12,095 nt of DNA from Pseudomonadota bacterium (GTDB taxonomy: Bacteria; Pseudomonadota; Gammaproteobacteria; Steroidobacterales; Woeseiaceae), in the NCBI GenBank assembly GCA_022565135.1, contig JADFKA010000025.1, positions 1-12,095 on the forward strand. Reading direction: 5' to 3'. The notes under the pieces are model-generated. The model saw nothing but the letters and a program-made list of their open reading frames with translations. It ran no database searches and was not told where the DNA came from. Shown in pieces: positions 1-6,915 of this stretch (its first letter is position 1; each line of letters opens with the position of its first letter). The translations under genes and the position numbers were made by a program.

Positions 1-165
1 GGCGTCGACCTCACTGGCGTGTGGGCCTCCCGGGTGATCAACTCCCAATGCTTCCAGGGCACCGTGGCGGACGACACGGTCCAGACCGTTCGACGTGCCA
101 TGCAGAGTGACTGGGCGTCGATGGCGTTGCCGGATCCGAGCACAAGTACCGGAACCACCATGTAA
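1..165 (+). CDS. C-terminal end of an unidentified protein (5' truncated by window edge)
   Basis: Frame 1 is open from the window edge to a TAA at 163-165 and encodes 54 residues. Codons in this frame are rich in G/C at third positions, which supports real coding. The segment contains LTGVWASRVINSQ and ends in a Ser/Thr-rich tail. I do not recognise the family. It converges on selA, with only five bases between the two stop codons. The opposite strand is also open here, so the strand call rests on codon style and the clean stop. Confidence 0.5.
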   Translation, partial: GVDLTGVWASRVINSQCFQGTVADDTVQTVRRAMQSDWASMALPDPSTSTGTTM

Positions 166-170
166 ATCTG

Positions 171-1352
171 TCATTCACGGGGTTTTTCTAAGACTAGATG
201 AAACCCTTGCCCCAGTGCCTTTTGGAGGGGGGGGAGCAGCCGTTCGCTCATTTCTTCGATCTCTTTGAGGGATCGGGTGAAGGCCTTCAGCGTCGGGATA
301 TCGTCGGCAATATTGACCGAATATTGATAGAGTCTTAGAGTTGCTTCCAATGCCCCTAGGGTAAGCTTGCCGCAGCGCAAAGCCCTTTTGAGGGGATTTT
401 TATTCATCTGGCTGACCCAGACTTTTTTGCCCACCACGAGCCCTGCTTGCGGGCCGCCAAGTATCTTGTCTCCGCTGAAAGTAATGATATCTGCGCCCAA
501 GGCAATCCGCTCAGCGACAACCGGTTCCTTGGGTAGACCGTATCGGCTCAGGTCAATAAGCGCCCCGCTCCCCAAATCCTCCATCACCGGGATTTTGTGT
601 TTTTCCCCGATGGAGACAAGCCCAGTGAGATCGACCTCGGAAGAAAAACCGACGATCTTGTAGTTGCTGGTGTGTACTTTCATCAACAGCGCTGATTGAT
701 CATTGATGGCGTCACGAAAATCTTTGAGGTGGGTTCTGTTTGTCGTACCAACCTCAATCAGCGTGCAATTGGCTCGTTGCATCACCTCGGGAATTCGGAA
801 CGAGCCGCCAATCTCCACCAGTTCCCCGCGGGACACAGGGACTTCCCGGTTCATGGCCAGCGTGTTGAGTACCAGCAGTACCGCTGCAGCGTTATTGTTG
901 ACGACGGTCGCGGCTTCGGCGCCTGTCAACTCGCACAGAAGTTTTTCTACGTGGGTCTCCCGATCACCCCGTTTGCCGCTATCGAGGTCAAATTCGAGAT
1001 TACTGTAGTCCGTCGCTACAGATTTGATGGCTTCAATGGCCTCCGCAGGAAGAATCGCACGCCCGAGATTTGTGTGTAGCACCGTGCCCGTGAGATTGAA
1101 TACACGTCGCAGTCCGGGTGCCGCTCCATCTCGCAACATCTTCAATGCAGTCTGTCTGATCGCAATCTCATCCGTACTCGATGGTTCGCCGGAAACGATT
1201 CGCTTCCGGCGGTCTCCGAGCGCTTCCCGGAGAGCCGAGGTAGTCGCCTTGCGACCGAACTGTTCTATCGCTTCGTCAAACCCAAGCAACAGCCGGTCGA
1301 CCGATGGCAACCTGCGGAGCCTGCCTTTATAAGGTGTGCGTTCGCTGTCCAC
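171..1352 (-). CDS. selA: L-seryl-tRNA(Sec) selenium transferase SelA, C-terminally shortened
   Basis: SelA is the cytoplasmic PLP enzyme that converts Ser-tRNA(Sec) to Sec-tRNA(Sec) using selenophosphate. The 393-residue product follows E. coli SelA (463 aa) closely. It has the N-terminal LPSVDRLL segment, NLTGTVLHTNLGRA (about 86-99), VNNNAAAVLL (151-160), SRGELVEIGG (174-183), MKVHTSN (224-230) and the PLP-lysine motif FSGDKILGGPQAG with Lys296. It stops at FHLVLEKPRE, where E. coli continues into SQIGSGSLPVD and a further C-terminal subdomain, so about 70 residues are missing. I found no continuation in other frames before position 1. The start is a GTG (1350-1352) without a clear Shine-Dalgarno, so the exact start is uncertain. 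The gene is divergent from two selenoprotein genes that need its product. The core is certainly SelA. Whether the shortened enzyme works is open. Confidence 0.93.
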   Translation of the reverse strand: MDSERTPYKGRLRRLPSVDRLLLGFDEAIEQFGRKATTSALREALGDRRKRIVSGEPSSTDEIAIRQTALKMLRDGAAPGLRRVFNLTGTVLHTNLGRAILPAEAIEAIKSVATDYSNLEFDLDSGKRGDRETHVEKLLCELTGAEAATVVNNNAAAVLLVLNTLAMNREVPVSRGELVEIGGSFRIPEVMQRANCTLIEVGTTNRTHLKDFRDAINDQSALLMKVHTSNYKIVGFSSEVDLTGLVSIGEKHKIPVMEDLGSGALIDLSRYGLPKEPVVAERIALGADIITFSGDKILGGPQAGLVVGKKVWVSQMNKNPLKRALRCGKLTLGALEATLRLYQYSVNIADDIPTLKAFTRSLKEIEEMSERLLPPLQKALGQGFHLVLEKPRE

Positions 1353-1504
1353 ACTAAATATCTGGTACGTAAGGAATAGTATTGAAGCCTGCGACTCTAA
1401 ATTCTCCGCATCGCCATCGTATCATCCACCGACGGGTTGGGCTGATATCACCGACCGCTCTGCGCAAAATGGAACAGGGAACCGACTCTGTGTATATTAG
1501 CGAG

Positions 1505-2689
1505 ATGGCTGTACTCTGTCAGAATGTTTTAAGTAGCCGGGTCAATGCCGGCCTTCTTGTGGGCCTGCTGTTGTATCTCGGATCGAATACGGCTTTTTCA
1601 CAAGCGCAGCCGCCGCTAATCGAAAAATTCGAGGCCGATGCACCAAGGGTCGGCGCAGCACTTCCTGACATTACCATCTACGATGACCTGGGCAATCCGG
1701 TCAATATTCGCGAGTTGGCGAATGAAAACTACATGGTTCTGGTACTCGGCTGCCTGACCTGACCCCCTTTTCTTAGAAACGTCCCAGGTCTGGAGACGGT
1801 GAAGCTGGACTACCAGCCTAAAGGTGTGGAGTTTTTTTACATCTATAAGCCGCTGGCTCATCCGGAATATGACAATTATGTCAGTCCGTTCACTATCCAG
1901 GAGCGGTTGATGCATATCATGGAGGCGAAACGTCGCCTGGGCTCAAGCATTACCTGGCTGTCAGACAGTATGGACAACGTCTACCACGAAGCCATGGGTC
2001 AAACGCCGAACAGCGAACTGGTCGTGGATCCCGATGGCGTCGTCGTGGCAAGGCGAGCCTGGAGTAACCCGTCGGAATTAAGAAAAGATCTGGAACGACT
2101 TGTAGGTCCGGTCGACAATCCGACCAGGGTATCTGACCTGGATTTATCAGCACAACCACCGATCGCGACTGTTGCCAAGGGTATCGTCGAGCGAGTCGAA
2201 CGACCTGACGGCAGTATGCCGATGGTGCACGAACCGGTATTGGAAACAAGCAGGACCCCTTTTTACGCCAAACTGCGCGCAGAAGGGACGCCGGCGCTGT
2301 ACCGGACCGGTAGCGGGACCATGTACATCGGCTTTCACCTTGATCCTCTTTATCGCGTCCATTGGAATAACGAAGCACCCCCGTTGCAGTACGAAATAAC
2401 CGCAGCAGAGGGAGTAACTATTGCACCTGCCAAAGGGACCGGTGCGCACCCGGAAGAGAAGGCCGATGCCGATCCCCGTGAATTCCTGCTGGAAGTAGAT
2501 GCTGATACACCGGGACAGACATTCGACCTGCAGGTGAAATATTATGCCTGTGATGATGCGCTGACATTTTGCGTTCCGGTAAAACAGGAATACCGGGTGA
2601 CTCTGTCCCGTGATATGAGTCATGGCAGGAGTATTACCACCAATCCGGATGGCACGATTAGCCTGGGTCGCCCACCTTCACTCGACTAA
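1505..2689 (+). CDS. Exported deiodinase-like selenoprotein with C-terminal DsbD-N-like domain (TGA at 1760-1762 read as Sec86)
   Basis: Two adjacent reading frames join in the same frame through a single TGA. Together they give 394 residues with Sec at 86. The joint reads LVLGCLTUPPFLRNVPGL, which matches the iodothyronine deiodinase active site (GSCTUPPF in vertebrates). Downstream, FFYIYKPLAHPE (His119) and a segment from WLSDSMDN to VVDPDGVVVARRAW correspond to later deiodinase/thioredoxin-fold elements. Residues 1-34 form a signal peptide ending FSQA. The C-terminal part carries YYACDDALTFC (Cys349, Cys356), like the paired-Cys region of DsbD's N-terminal domain. A SECIS-like hairpin follows the TGA. 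I chose the ATG at 1505 because it begins the signal peptide. A TTG at 1382 and an ATG at 1469 are also in frame. Its substrate is unknown. In bacteria a thiol/peroxide redox role is likelier than hormone deiodination. Oddly, the cysteine lies three residues before Sec (CxxU) rather than two. Confidence 0.9.
1780..1798 (+). promoter_or_regulatory. Bacterial SECIS-like hairpin for the Sec86 codon
   Basis: The stem CGTC-CCA pairs with TGG-A-GACG, giving seven base pairs and one bulged A. The tetraloop is GGTC at 1787-1790. The loop guanines lie 24 bases after the TGA (1760-1762), within the range usual for bacterial SECIS elements that bind SelB. As I recall the E. coli fdhF SECIS, it has the same GGUC loop inside CAGGUCUG. 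There the single bulge is a U on the 5' side, whereas here the bulge is on the 3' side. The element lies inside the coding sequence. Confidence 0.75.
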
Positions 2690-2837
2690 TACGATTGAGC
2701 ACTATTCGACCGACTTGTCACTGCATCCAGCGACTGGCCCGGTATTGATACGGAGAGCGTCCTGCGCCGCGCAGCGTGCTTCTCTTACACATTTGATCGC
2801 CAACCCCCATTAGTCACGGTCGGATCCGAATGCTAAT

Positions 2838-3965
2838 ATGTCGCGCATGGGAATAGTCTTTCGTACGACAATGTTCGCTGCGTGCCTGTTTTTGGTGTAT
2901 TCAACCCCGTCCGCAGCACAAACCAGGACGCAAATCGATGTATCGGCACTCGGTCCGCAGGTGGGTGATCAGGTGCCCGACTTCAACCTGCCTGATCAAA
3001 ATGGCCTGCGTCATACTCTCCAGTCCGTAAGAGGACCGAACGGCAGCCTGATATTGTTTTACCGTTCGGCTGACTGGTGACCCTACTGTAAAGCGCAACT
3101 CGTGGAGTTGCAGGGCCGCCTCGAAGAACTGAGCCGTTCTGGCATTGGTGTCGCAGCCATCAGCTACGACTCACAGGAAATACTCGCCAATTTCGCCGAG
3201 GAGCGGGGCATCACCTTCCCGTTGTTGTCGGACGCCGATTCCGCGGTCATCAAGGCGTACGGTATTCTCAACACCGTGGCAGTTGAAGCAGCGGGTCCCC
3301 GAAAGGACGACCCCGGGCTGCTTGCCGACGTGCAAAAGTTCGTGGCGGTCTCCGGCATGTTTCCCGAAGTCGTCGGCACTCCCTTCCCGGGCACATTCAT
3401 GCTCGACACAGATGGCCGTGTTGAATCGCGTTTCTTCGAGGAGTTCTATCGCGAACGGAATACGACAGCGAACGTGATGCTGAAACTAGGCATCGATTTG
3501 TCTCCTGTTGCGGCGATTGAAGGATCGAGCGATCAGCTGGATTTTACGGCCTACCCGAGCAATGACACCGTAACGGCCGGCTCGCGGTTCTCCATTGTTG
3601 TCAAAGTAGAACCCAAGCCCGGCATGCATGTGTATGCGCCTGGTGCCGAGAAAATGCGTTACCGTGTCATCGGCTTAAACCTCGATCCCAATCCCAGCGT
3701 TCGCTACAAGCCGGTCGCGTACCCGGAATCCGAGATCTATTATTTCGAGCCGCTTGACGAGCATGTGCCGGTATACCAGCATCCGTTCACGTTGTTGCAG
3801 GAAGTCGTCGTTAAAGCGTCCAATGAAGCACAGGCTGAGCTCGCTGAGCTCGATGCCCTGACATTGACGGGCACGTTCAACTACCAGGCCTGCGATGATG
3901 AGATCTGCTATAACCCGGAAAGCGTACCGCTTTCCTTTACGCTCGATCTTACCGAGGAAGACTAG
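2838..3965 (+). CDS. Exported AhpC/TSA-like redoxin selenoprotein with C-terminal DsbD-N-like domain (TGA at 3078-3080 read as Sec81)
   Basis: Reading through one TGA gives 375 residues with Sec81 in FYRSADWUPYCKAQL. This is the peroxiredoxin/redoxin motif with Sec replacing the first Cys of CPYC (Sec81, Cys84). Residues 1-30 form a signal peptide (cleavage near PSAAQ). Then follow VGDQVPDFNLPDQNG, typical of AhpC/TSA proteins, LLSDADSAVIKAYGI, and GTPFPGTFMLDTDGRV with the conserved cis-Pro region. From about residue 230 a beta-rich domain ends in YQACDDEICYNPESVPL (Cys352, Cys357), closely resembling the DsbD N-terminal domain. A perfect hairpin follows the TGA. The likely role is exported peroxide or disulfide reduction; the electron donor is unknown. 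It lies 148 bases after the first selenoprotein gene and may be co-transcribed with it. The start has no strong Shine-Dalgarno; ATG at 2847 is an alternative. Confidence 0.92.
3095..3111 (+). promoter_or_regulatory. Bacterial SECIS-like hairpin for the Sec81 codon
   Basis: GCAACTC and GAGTTGC form a perfect seven-base-pair stem around the loop GTG (3102-3104). If the closing C-G pair opens, the loop is CGTGG. The loop begins 21 bases after the TGA (3078-3080), the expected place for a bacterial SECIS element, and contains the required guanines. The sequence differs from the hairpin in the upstream gene, but position and size agree. Confidence 0.7.
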
Positions 3966-4684
3966 CGTGACCGCCTGCCTCGCAGGCCCGTAATTGCGGC
4001 ATCCAGAAGATCCAGCGGAATGCTGTACCGAATTCTGCGGATGAGCGCAGCGCGGATGCGGCGCTTGGACGTTGTGTGCGCCCGGGGATCGAGTGCTTGC
4101 AAGCTTTCAGCGTGCGCCTCGGCGCGCGGTATGAGTTCCCCGGGATCGACCACTTCGTCGAAAAAACCGGCAGTCCGCGCGGCCTCGACGTCGAAGTATT
4201 CCGACAGCGTCACCGCCCGCTGGAACGCCGCCGGGTTCAGCCGATGACGCAACATGGCGGCGGCGACGCGCGGCATAGTCAGGCCGATGGCCACCTCGTT
4301 GGCCGCAATCTTGAAATCCCCGCGACTGCCGATGACATAGTCGGCGGACAGCATCAGAAAAACACCCATCGCCAGTGCGTGACCATTACAGGCAGCGATG
4401 ACCGGGTAAGGATAGGCCAGGACGCGGGCGGGCAGGGCGTAGCCCGCACGCAGCATGCGCAACGCGTCGATGCCACCGCGCTTCATCACGTTGAGATCGA
4501 AGCCCGCTGAAAAGACGGATTCCCGGCCGCTGATGATCACGATCGCCCGATCGGATTCGGCCTGATCGAGAGCCCGATAGATCTCCCGAAGGATTTGTGG
4601 TGTCAGGGCGTTGCGCTTGCCGTCGTCAATACGAAGGGTAGCGACTCGGCCTTGCAGGCGGTACTGAACGGATTCGGTCGGCAT
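3962..4684 (-). CDS. Enoyl-CoA hydratase/isomerase (crotonase) family protein
   Basis: The 240-residue product has the crotonase fold signatures: RVATLRIDDGKRNALT near the start, oxyanion-hole motif FSAGFD (58-63), and PVIAACNGHALAMG (94-107) followed by ADY (114-116). Compared with rat enoyl-CoA hydratase, the position of catalytic Glu144 appears to be Phe109, while Glu130 in ANEVAIG matches Glu164. One catalytic Glu fits isomerase-type or other crotonase reactions better than classical hydration; the substrate cannot be told. I chose the ATG at 4682-4684 because an AGGA lies just upstream and the homologous region starts soon after. An in-frame start at 4741 would add 19 residues without family similarity. 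Its stop codon overlaps that of the convergent selenoprotein gene. It is probably cytoplasmic and unrelated in function to the selenium genes. Confidence 0.88.
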   Translation of the reverse strand: MPTESVQYRLQGRVATLRIDDGKRNALTPQILREIYRALDQAESDRAIVIISGRESVFSAGFDLNVMKRGGIDALRMLRAGYALPARVLAYPYPVIAACNGHALAMGVFLMLSADYVIGSRGDFKIAANEVAIGLTMPRVAAAMLRHRLNPAAFQRAVTLSEYFDVEAARTAGFFDEVVDPGELIPRAEAHAESLQALDPRAHTTSKRRIRAALIRRIRYSIPLDLLDAAITGLRGRRSR

Positions 4685-4895
4685 GAGTCCTGGTCTCGCC
4701 GGAGTTTGGAGATAATGCATCCTGTCGCCGGAAAGCACCACCCGGTGCGGCGATATGATCTGTCACTATCCGCGGGTTGGTGCTCGATTCCGCGAACGAT
4801 GAAGATCCTGTCATCGCTGACGCGGGCCTCTGTGGCAAAGCCCGGCCAGACCGCAACCGCCGCGTTGACTCGCTCGATGAGCGGATTAAGCCTGT

Positions 4896-5303
4896 TTACC
4901 TGACAATAATTTTCGCAACCATGAACGGATGAATATTACAGTAATAATCATATTCGCCTTTTTCTTCAAGGGTAACGGAGAAGGTCTTGCCTTTCCCAAA
5001 CAGGCCGGATGCGAACTTTTCATCGGGAAATTTGGTCTGCTTCATGTCCCTGGTCTGGCGCCCTAAGACAGACACGCCACTGGTTACGTCGTGATCGAGC
5101 GGATCGAGATTGAGCCAGTTAATAGTCGTGCCTGCAGCGACGACCAGCTCGAGCGGCGAGAACTGGAGGTTTTTGATCTCGACCGTGACGGCCTGGGTTT
5201 CCGGGTTTTCCTGTAGTGCCTGCTCGTCACTGCCAAAACTGGGTGCAGCAAGGACAAGCGACAGCGCACACATAGCGAGTCGGAGCGGGCGGGTATTTGG
5301 CAC
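4896..5303 (-). CDS. Exported plastocyanin-like type-1 copper protein (cupredoxin)
   Basis: The 135-residue product begins with a signal peptide (about 1-24, ending APSFGS). It continues as a single cupredoxin domain: VTVEIKNLQFSPLELVVAAGTTINWLN, then DHDVTSG with His71, and a C-terminal ligand loop YYCNIHPFM with Cys122, His125 and Met128. These four residues are the standard type-1 copper ligands of the plastocyanin/amicyanin/pseudoazurin group. The likely role is electron transfer in the periplasm. The start is a GTG (5301-5303) with AGAGG about nine bases upstream. An ATG at residue 11 would leave a shorter signal peptide. It lies downstream of another exported protein gene on the same strand, separated by 92 bases that include a strong hairpin. 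Confidence 0.88.
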   Translation of the reverse strand: MPNTRPLRLAMCALSLVLAAPSFGSDEQALQENPETQAVTVEIKNLQFSPLELVVAAGTTINWLNLDPLDHDVTSGVSVLGRQTRDMKQTKFPDEKFASGLFGKGKTFSVTLEEKGEYDYYCNIHPFMVAKIIVR

Positions 5304-5336
5304 TAAAGTGGCCTCTAATTATGTGCCGTAAAGGCG

Positions 5337-5364
5337 GGGGGTTGGGACAGTGTCCCCAACCCCC
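5337..5364. repeat. GC-rich inverted repeat (REP-like or terminator hairpin)
   Basis: GGGGGTTGGG and CCCAACCCCC pair over ten bases around an eight-base loop (ACAGTGTC). The loop itself nearly continues the palindrome. It lies between two minus-strand genes, 31 bases after the stop of the upstream one. A terminator role is possible, but no T-run follows on the minus strand. It also resembles the palindromic REP-type repeats seen in many gammaproteobacteria. No second copy is in this window. Confidence 0.6.
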
Positions 5365-5395
5365 TGTATCCACTACGATCTGCAAACGTTCTTGT

Positions 5396-6052
5396 TTAGT
5401 GCCAGGTAACGTCGTCGTACATGAGGTGCACGAACTTGGGGAATGGCGGCAGAGTACCCGGGACCGGATCTCCCGGCGGGTGGGACACGATATGGACTTG
5501 CACAGCGTGTTTGTTAAAAATCGAGCCGCCATACTCCTTCGCCATCATTGGTCCTTTGTAATCAACCTTGCCGGTCTTACTGTCTCTGACCTGCTCGGTG
5601 AACATCATGTGAGTCGGCCCCATCCAGGCCAATTCGCCGTTAAGGAACGCTTGGCCTGGCCCCCAGGTGGCGAGGTAGGTCCATACCTGCGGCAGCAGCG
5701 GTGGGCTCATTTTGGGATCGATATCACCGCCAGTGGCGCCGTGCAGATTGACATCTGTTCTGATCATCTGAAACTCGTTTGCGACAATCCTCCATTCTCC
5801 ATCGGATCCGTTGAACGTGGCCGTGATTTGGCCGCTGTTGGTTTCCGGATCTACAACGATACTTATATCGCCAGTACCATGAATGACACAACTGCCGTCG
5901 TAGCAGAACCGGTTCTTGGACTCATATTCACCGACCTGGGTCGCCTTGGTACCGCTTATCTTCATTTCTGAAGCCAGGGCCGACCCATATGCCGCCATAA
6001 GAAACAGGCTTGCAATCAGGCCAAGAACAATTTTTTCAACTGGTTGATTCAT
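5396..6052 (-). CDS. Exported protein of unknown function
   Basis: The 218-residue product starts with a clear signal peptide (1-27, MNQPVEKIVLGLIASLFLMA to cleavage after ALA). I do not recognise the mature part. It contains a close cysteine pair in FCYDGSCVIHG (Cys50, Cys55), a segment resembling a beta-barrel or lipocalin-like strand pattern (DISIVVDPETNSGQITATF), and a C-terminal half rich in Trp, Met and His (WTYLATWGPGQAFLNGELAW, GPTHMMF, HAVQVHIVSHPPG, MYDDVTWH). The His/Met richness and the copper protein downstream make metal binding conceivable, but no known site is visible. I chose the ATG at 6050-6052 because a perfect GAGGAG lies six bases upstream at 6059-6064. The longer in-frame extension to 6181 lacks a ribosome site and would bury the signal peptide. 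Confidence 0.85.
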   Translation of the reverse strand: MNQPVEKIVLGLIASLFLMAAYGSALASEMKISGTKATQVGEYESKNRFCYDGSCVIHGTGDISIVVDPETNSGQITATFNGSDGEWRIVANEFQMIRTDVNLHGATGGDIDPKMSPPLLPQVWTYLATWGPGQAFLNGELAWMGPTHMMFTEQVRDSKTGKVDYKGPMMAKEYGGSIFNKHAVQVHIVSHPPGDPVPGTLPPFPKFVHLMYDDVTWH

Positions 6053-6058
6053 TTGTTG

Positions 6059-6064
6059 CTCCTC
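6059..6064 (-). promoter_or_regulatory. Shine-Dalgarno site that fixes the start of the exported unknown gene
   Basis: GAGGAG on the minus strand stands six bases before ATG 6052-6050. It decides between this start and a longer open frame reaching 6181. Confidence 0.75.
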
Positions 6065-6414
6065 AATTTCTTGTTTCGTTGTTGTCAGTCGTTTTGAATT
6101 GACGCGCCAGAAAAGAATTTTGAGCCGAATGTTTTTGATCGAGACGGCGGAATTCAATAGCAGAACCGCTGCTACCGACAATTGGGCGATACCAGCTCCA
6201 GAATCCCTTCTGTGACAAGTACTAGTTGCCGTATCGACCGAAAAGGTTACAGTGGTCCAGGTCCGGGCCGTTCTGACTTTGGCAGAGCATCATAAGGTTT
6301 ACTTTGTCAAAAATGCCCTGAAAGCGTCCATCGGGCCCAGCCTTATGCCGCGACGAAAACTCCGGTATGCTGATTGAGTGCGGTACCAATAAAATCAAAG
6401 AGCGAGCTAATTCC
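6065..6414. other. Divergent intergenic region without a recognised gene
   Basis: This stretch separates a minus-strand gene from a plus-strand gene, so it should hold promoters for both. I see A/T-rich blocks near 6095-6140 and near 6385-6400, but no convincing -35/-10 pair at correct spacing. Open frames here are short and lack codon bias. No RNA gene or strong repeat was seen. Confidence 0.5.
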
Positions 6415-6870
6415 ATGAATAAGATACTGACCTGTCTCATCGCTGTCCTGATTTCGTTTTCGGCAATGGCTGAGCAACATAGTTCGGCGGACGCCGCGGT
6501 GCGCAACGCGGTCAAAACGTTCAACGGTGCGTATGCCAGCAATAAGGTAGAAGACTATTTCAGCCACTATAGCGATGATGCGCTGTTGTACTGGTCCGGT
6601 GCCCGACAGAAGGTGTCGGCGTACCACGAGGAGTGGACCGAGCTGGTCGACGCCGGGGGCGCCGTCGAGAAAAACGAACTGTCGGATATACAGGTGAAGG
6701 TGATGCCTGGTGGCAATGTCGCCGTTGCGTCGTACTTCATCGACTACCGTTTGCGCGAGCCAGACGGTGAAGTCTTTGTGACGAAAGCGTTCGAGACCGA
6801 CGTGTGGCAAAAGATCGATGGCGCATGGAAGGTGGTCAGCCTGCACTACACCGAGATTCCGCCGGAATAA
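6415..6870 (+). CDS. Exported NTF2-like (SnoaL/DUF4440-type) protein
   Basis: The 151-residue product has a signal peptide (MNKILTCLIAVLISFSAMA, cleaved before EQHSS). The mature part is an NTF2-like cone fold: a helical start (AAVRNAVKTFNGAYASNKVEDYFSHYSDDALLYWSG), then VKVMPGGNVAVASYFIDYRL, and the typical ending VWQKIDGAWKVVSLHYTEIP. This pattern fits the DUF4440/SnoaL-like group. Members bind small ligands or act as isomerases or cyclases. The specific role cannot be read from sequence. I chose the ATG at 6415 because it begins the signal peptide; a weak purine-rich GAGCGAG lies upstream. The next gene begins 45 bases after its stop on the same strand, so the two may be co-transcribed. 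Confidence 0.85.
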   Translation: MNKILTCLIAVLISFSAMAEQHSSADAAVRNAVKTFNGAYASNKVEDYFSHYSDDALLYWSGARQKVSAYHEEWTELVDAGGAVEKNELSDIQVKVMPGGNVAVASYFIDYRLREPDGEVFVTKAFETDVWQKIDGAWKVVSLHYTEIPPE

Positions 6871-6915
6871 TGAAACCGGTTATGTTCCCGGGAAATCGGT
6901 CTTTCGGGGAGGTTG

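Noticed and set aside
226..236. Run of eight Gs as a frameshift that hides the SelA tail
   Set aside because: Frames after the run were read on the minus strand. The other two hit stops within a few codons and show no SelA tail, while the called frame still looks like SelA past the run.
1382..1504. N-terminal extension of the first selenoprotein from a TTG
   Set aside because: It would place a basic, unconserved-looking stretch before a clear signal peptide; ATG 1505 is more sensible.
1760..1762. TGA as a true stop making two broken genes (pseudogene)
   Set aside because: Protein similarity runs through the codon in the same frame, the codon sits at the known Sec position, a SECIS-like hairpin follows, and selA is next door.
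3078..3080. TGA as a nonsense mutation in a redoxin gene
   Set aside because: It replaces the exact catalytic Cys of CPYC with intact frames on both sides and a hairpin at SECIS distance.
4595..4903. 102-codon plus-strand open frame
   Set aside because: It is antisense to the crotonase start, with no domain or signal. The remaining gap shows nothing definite.
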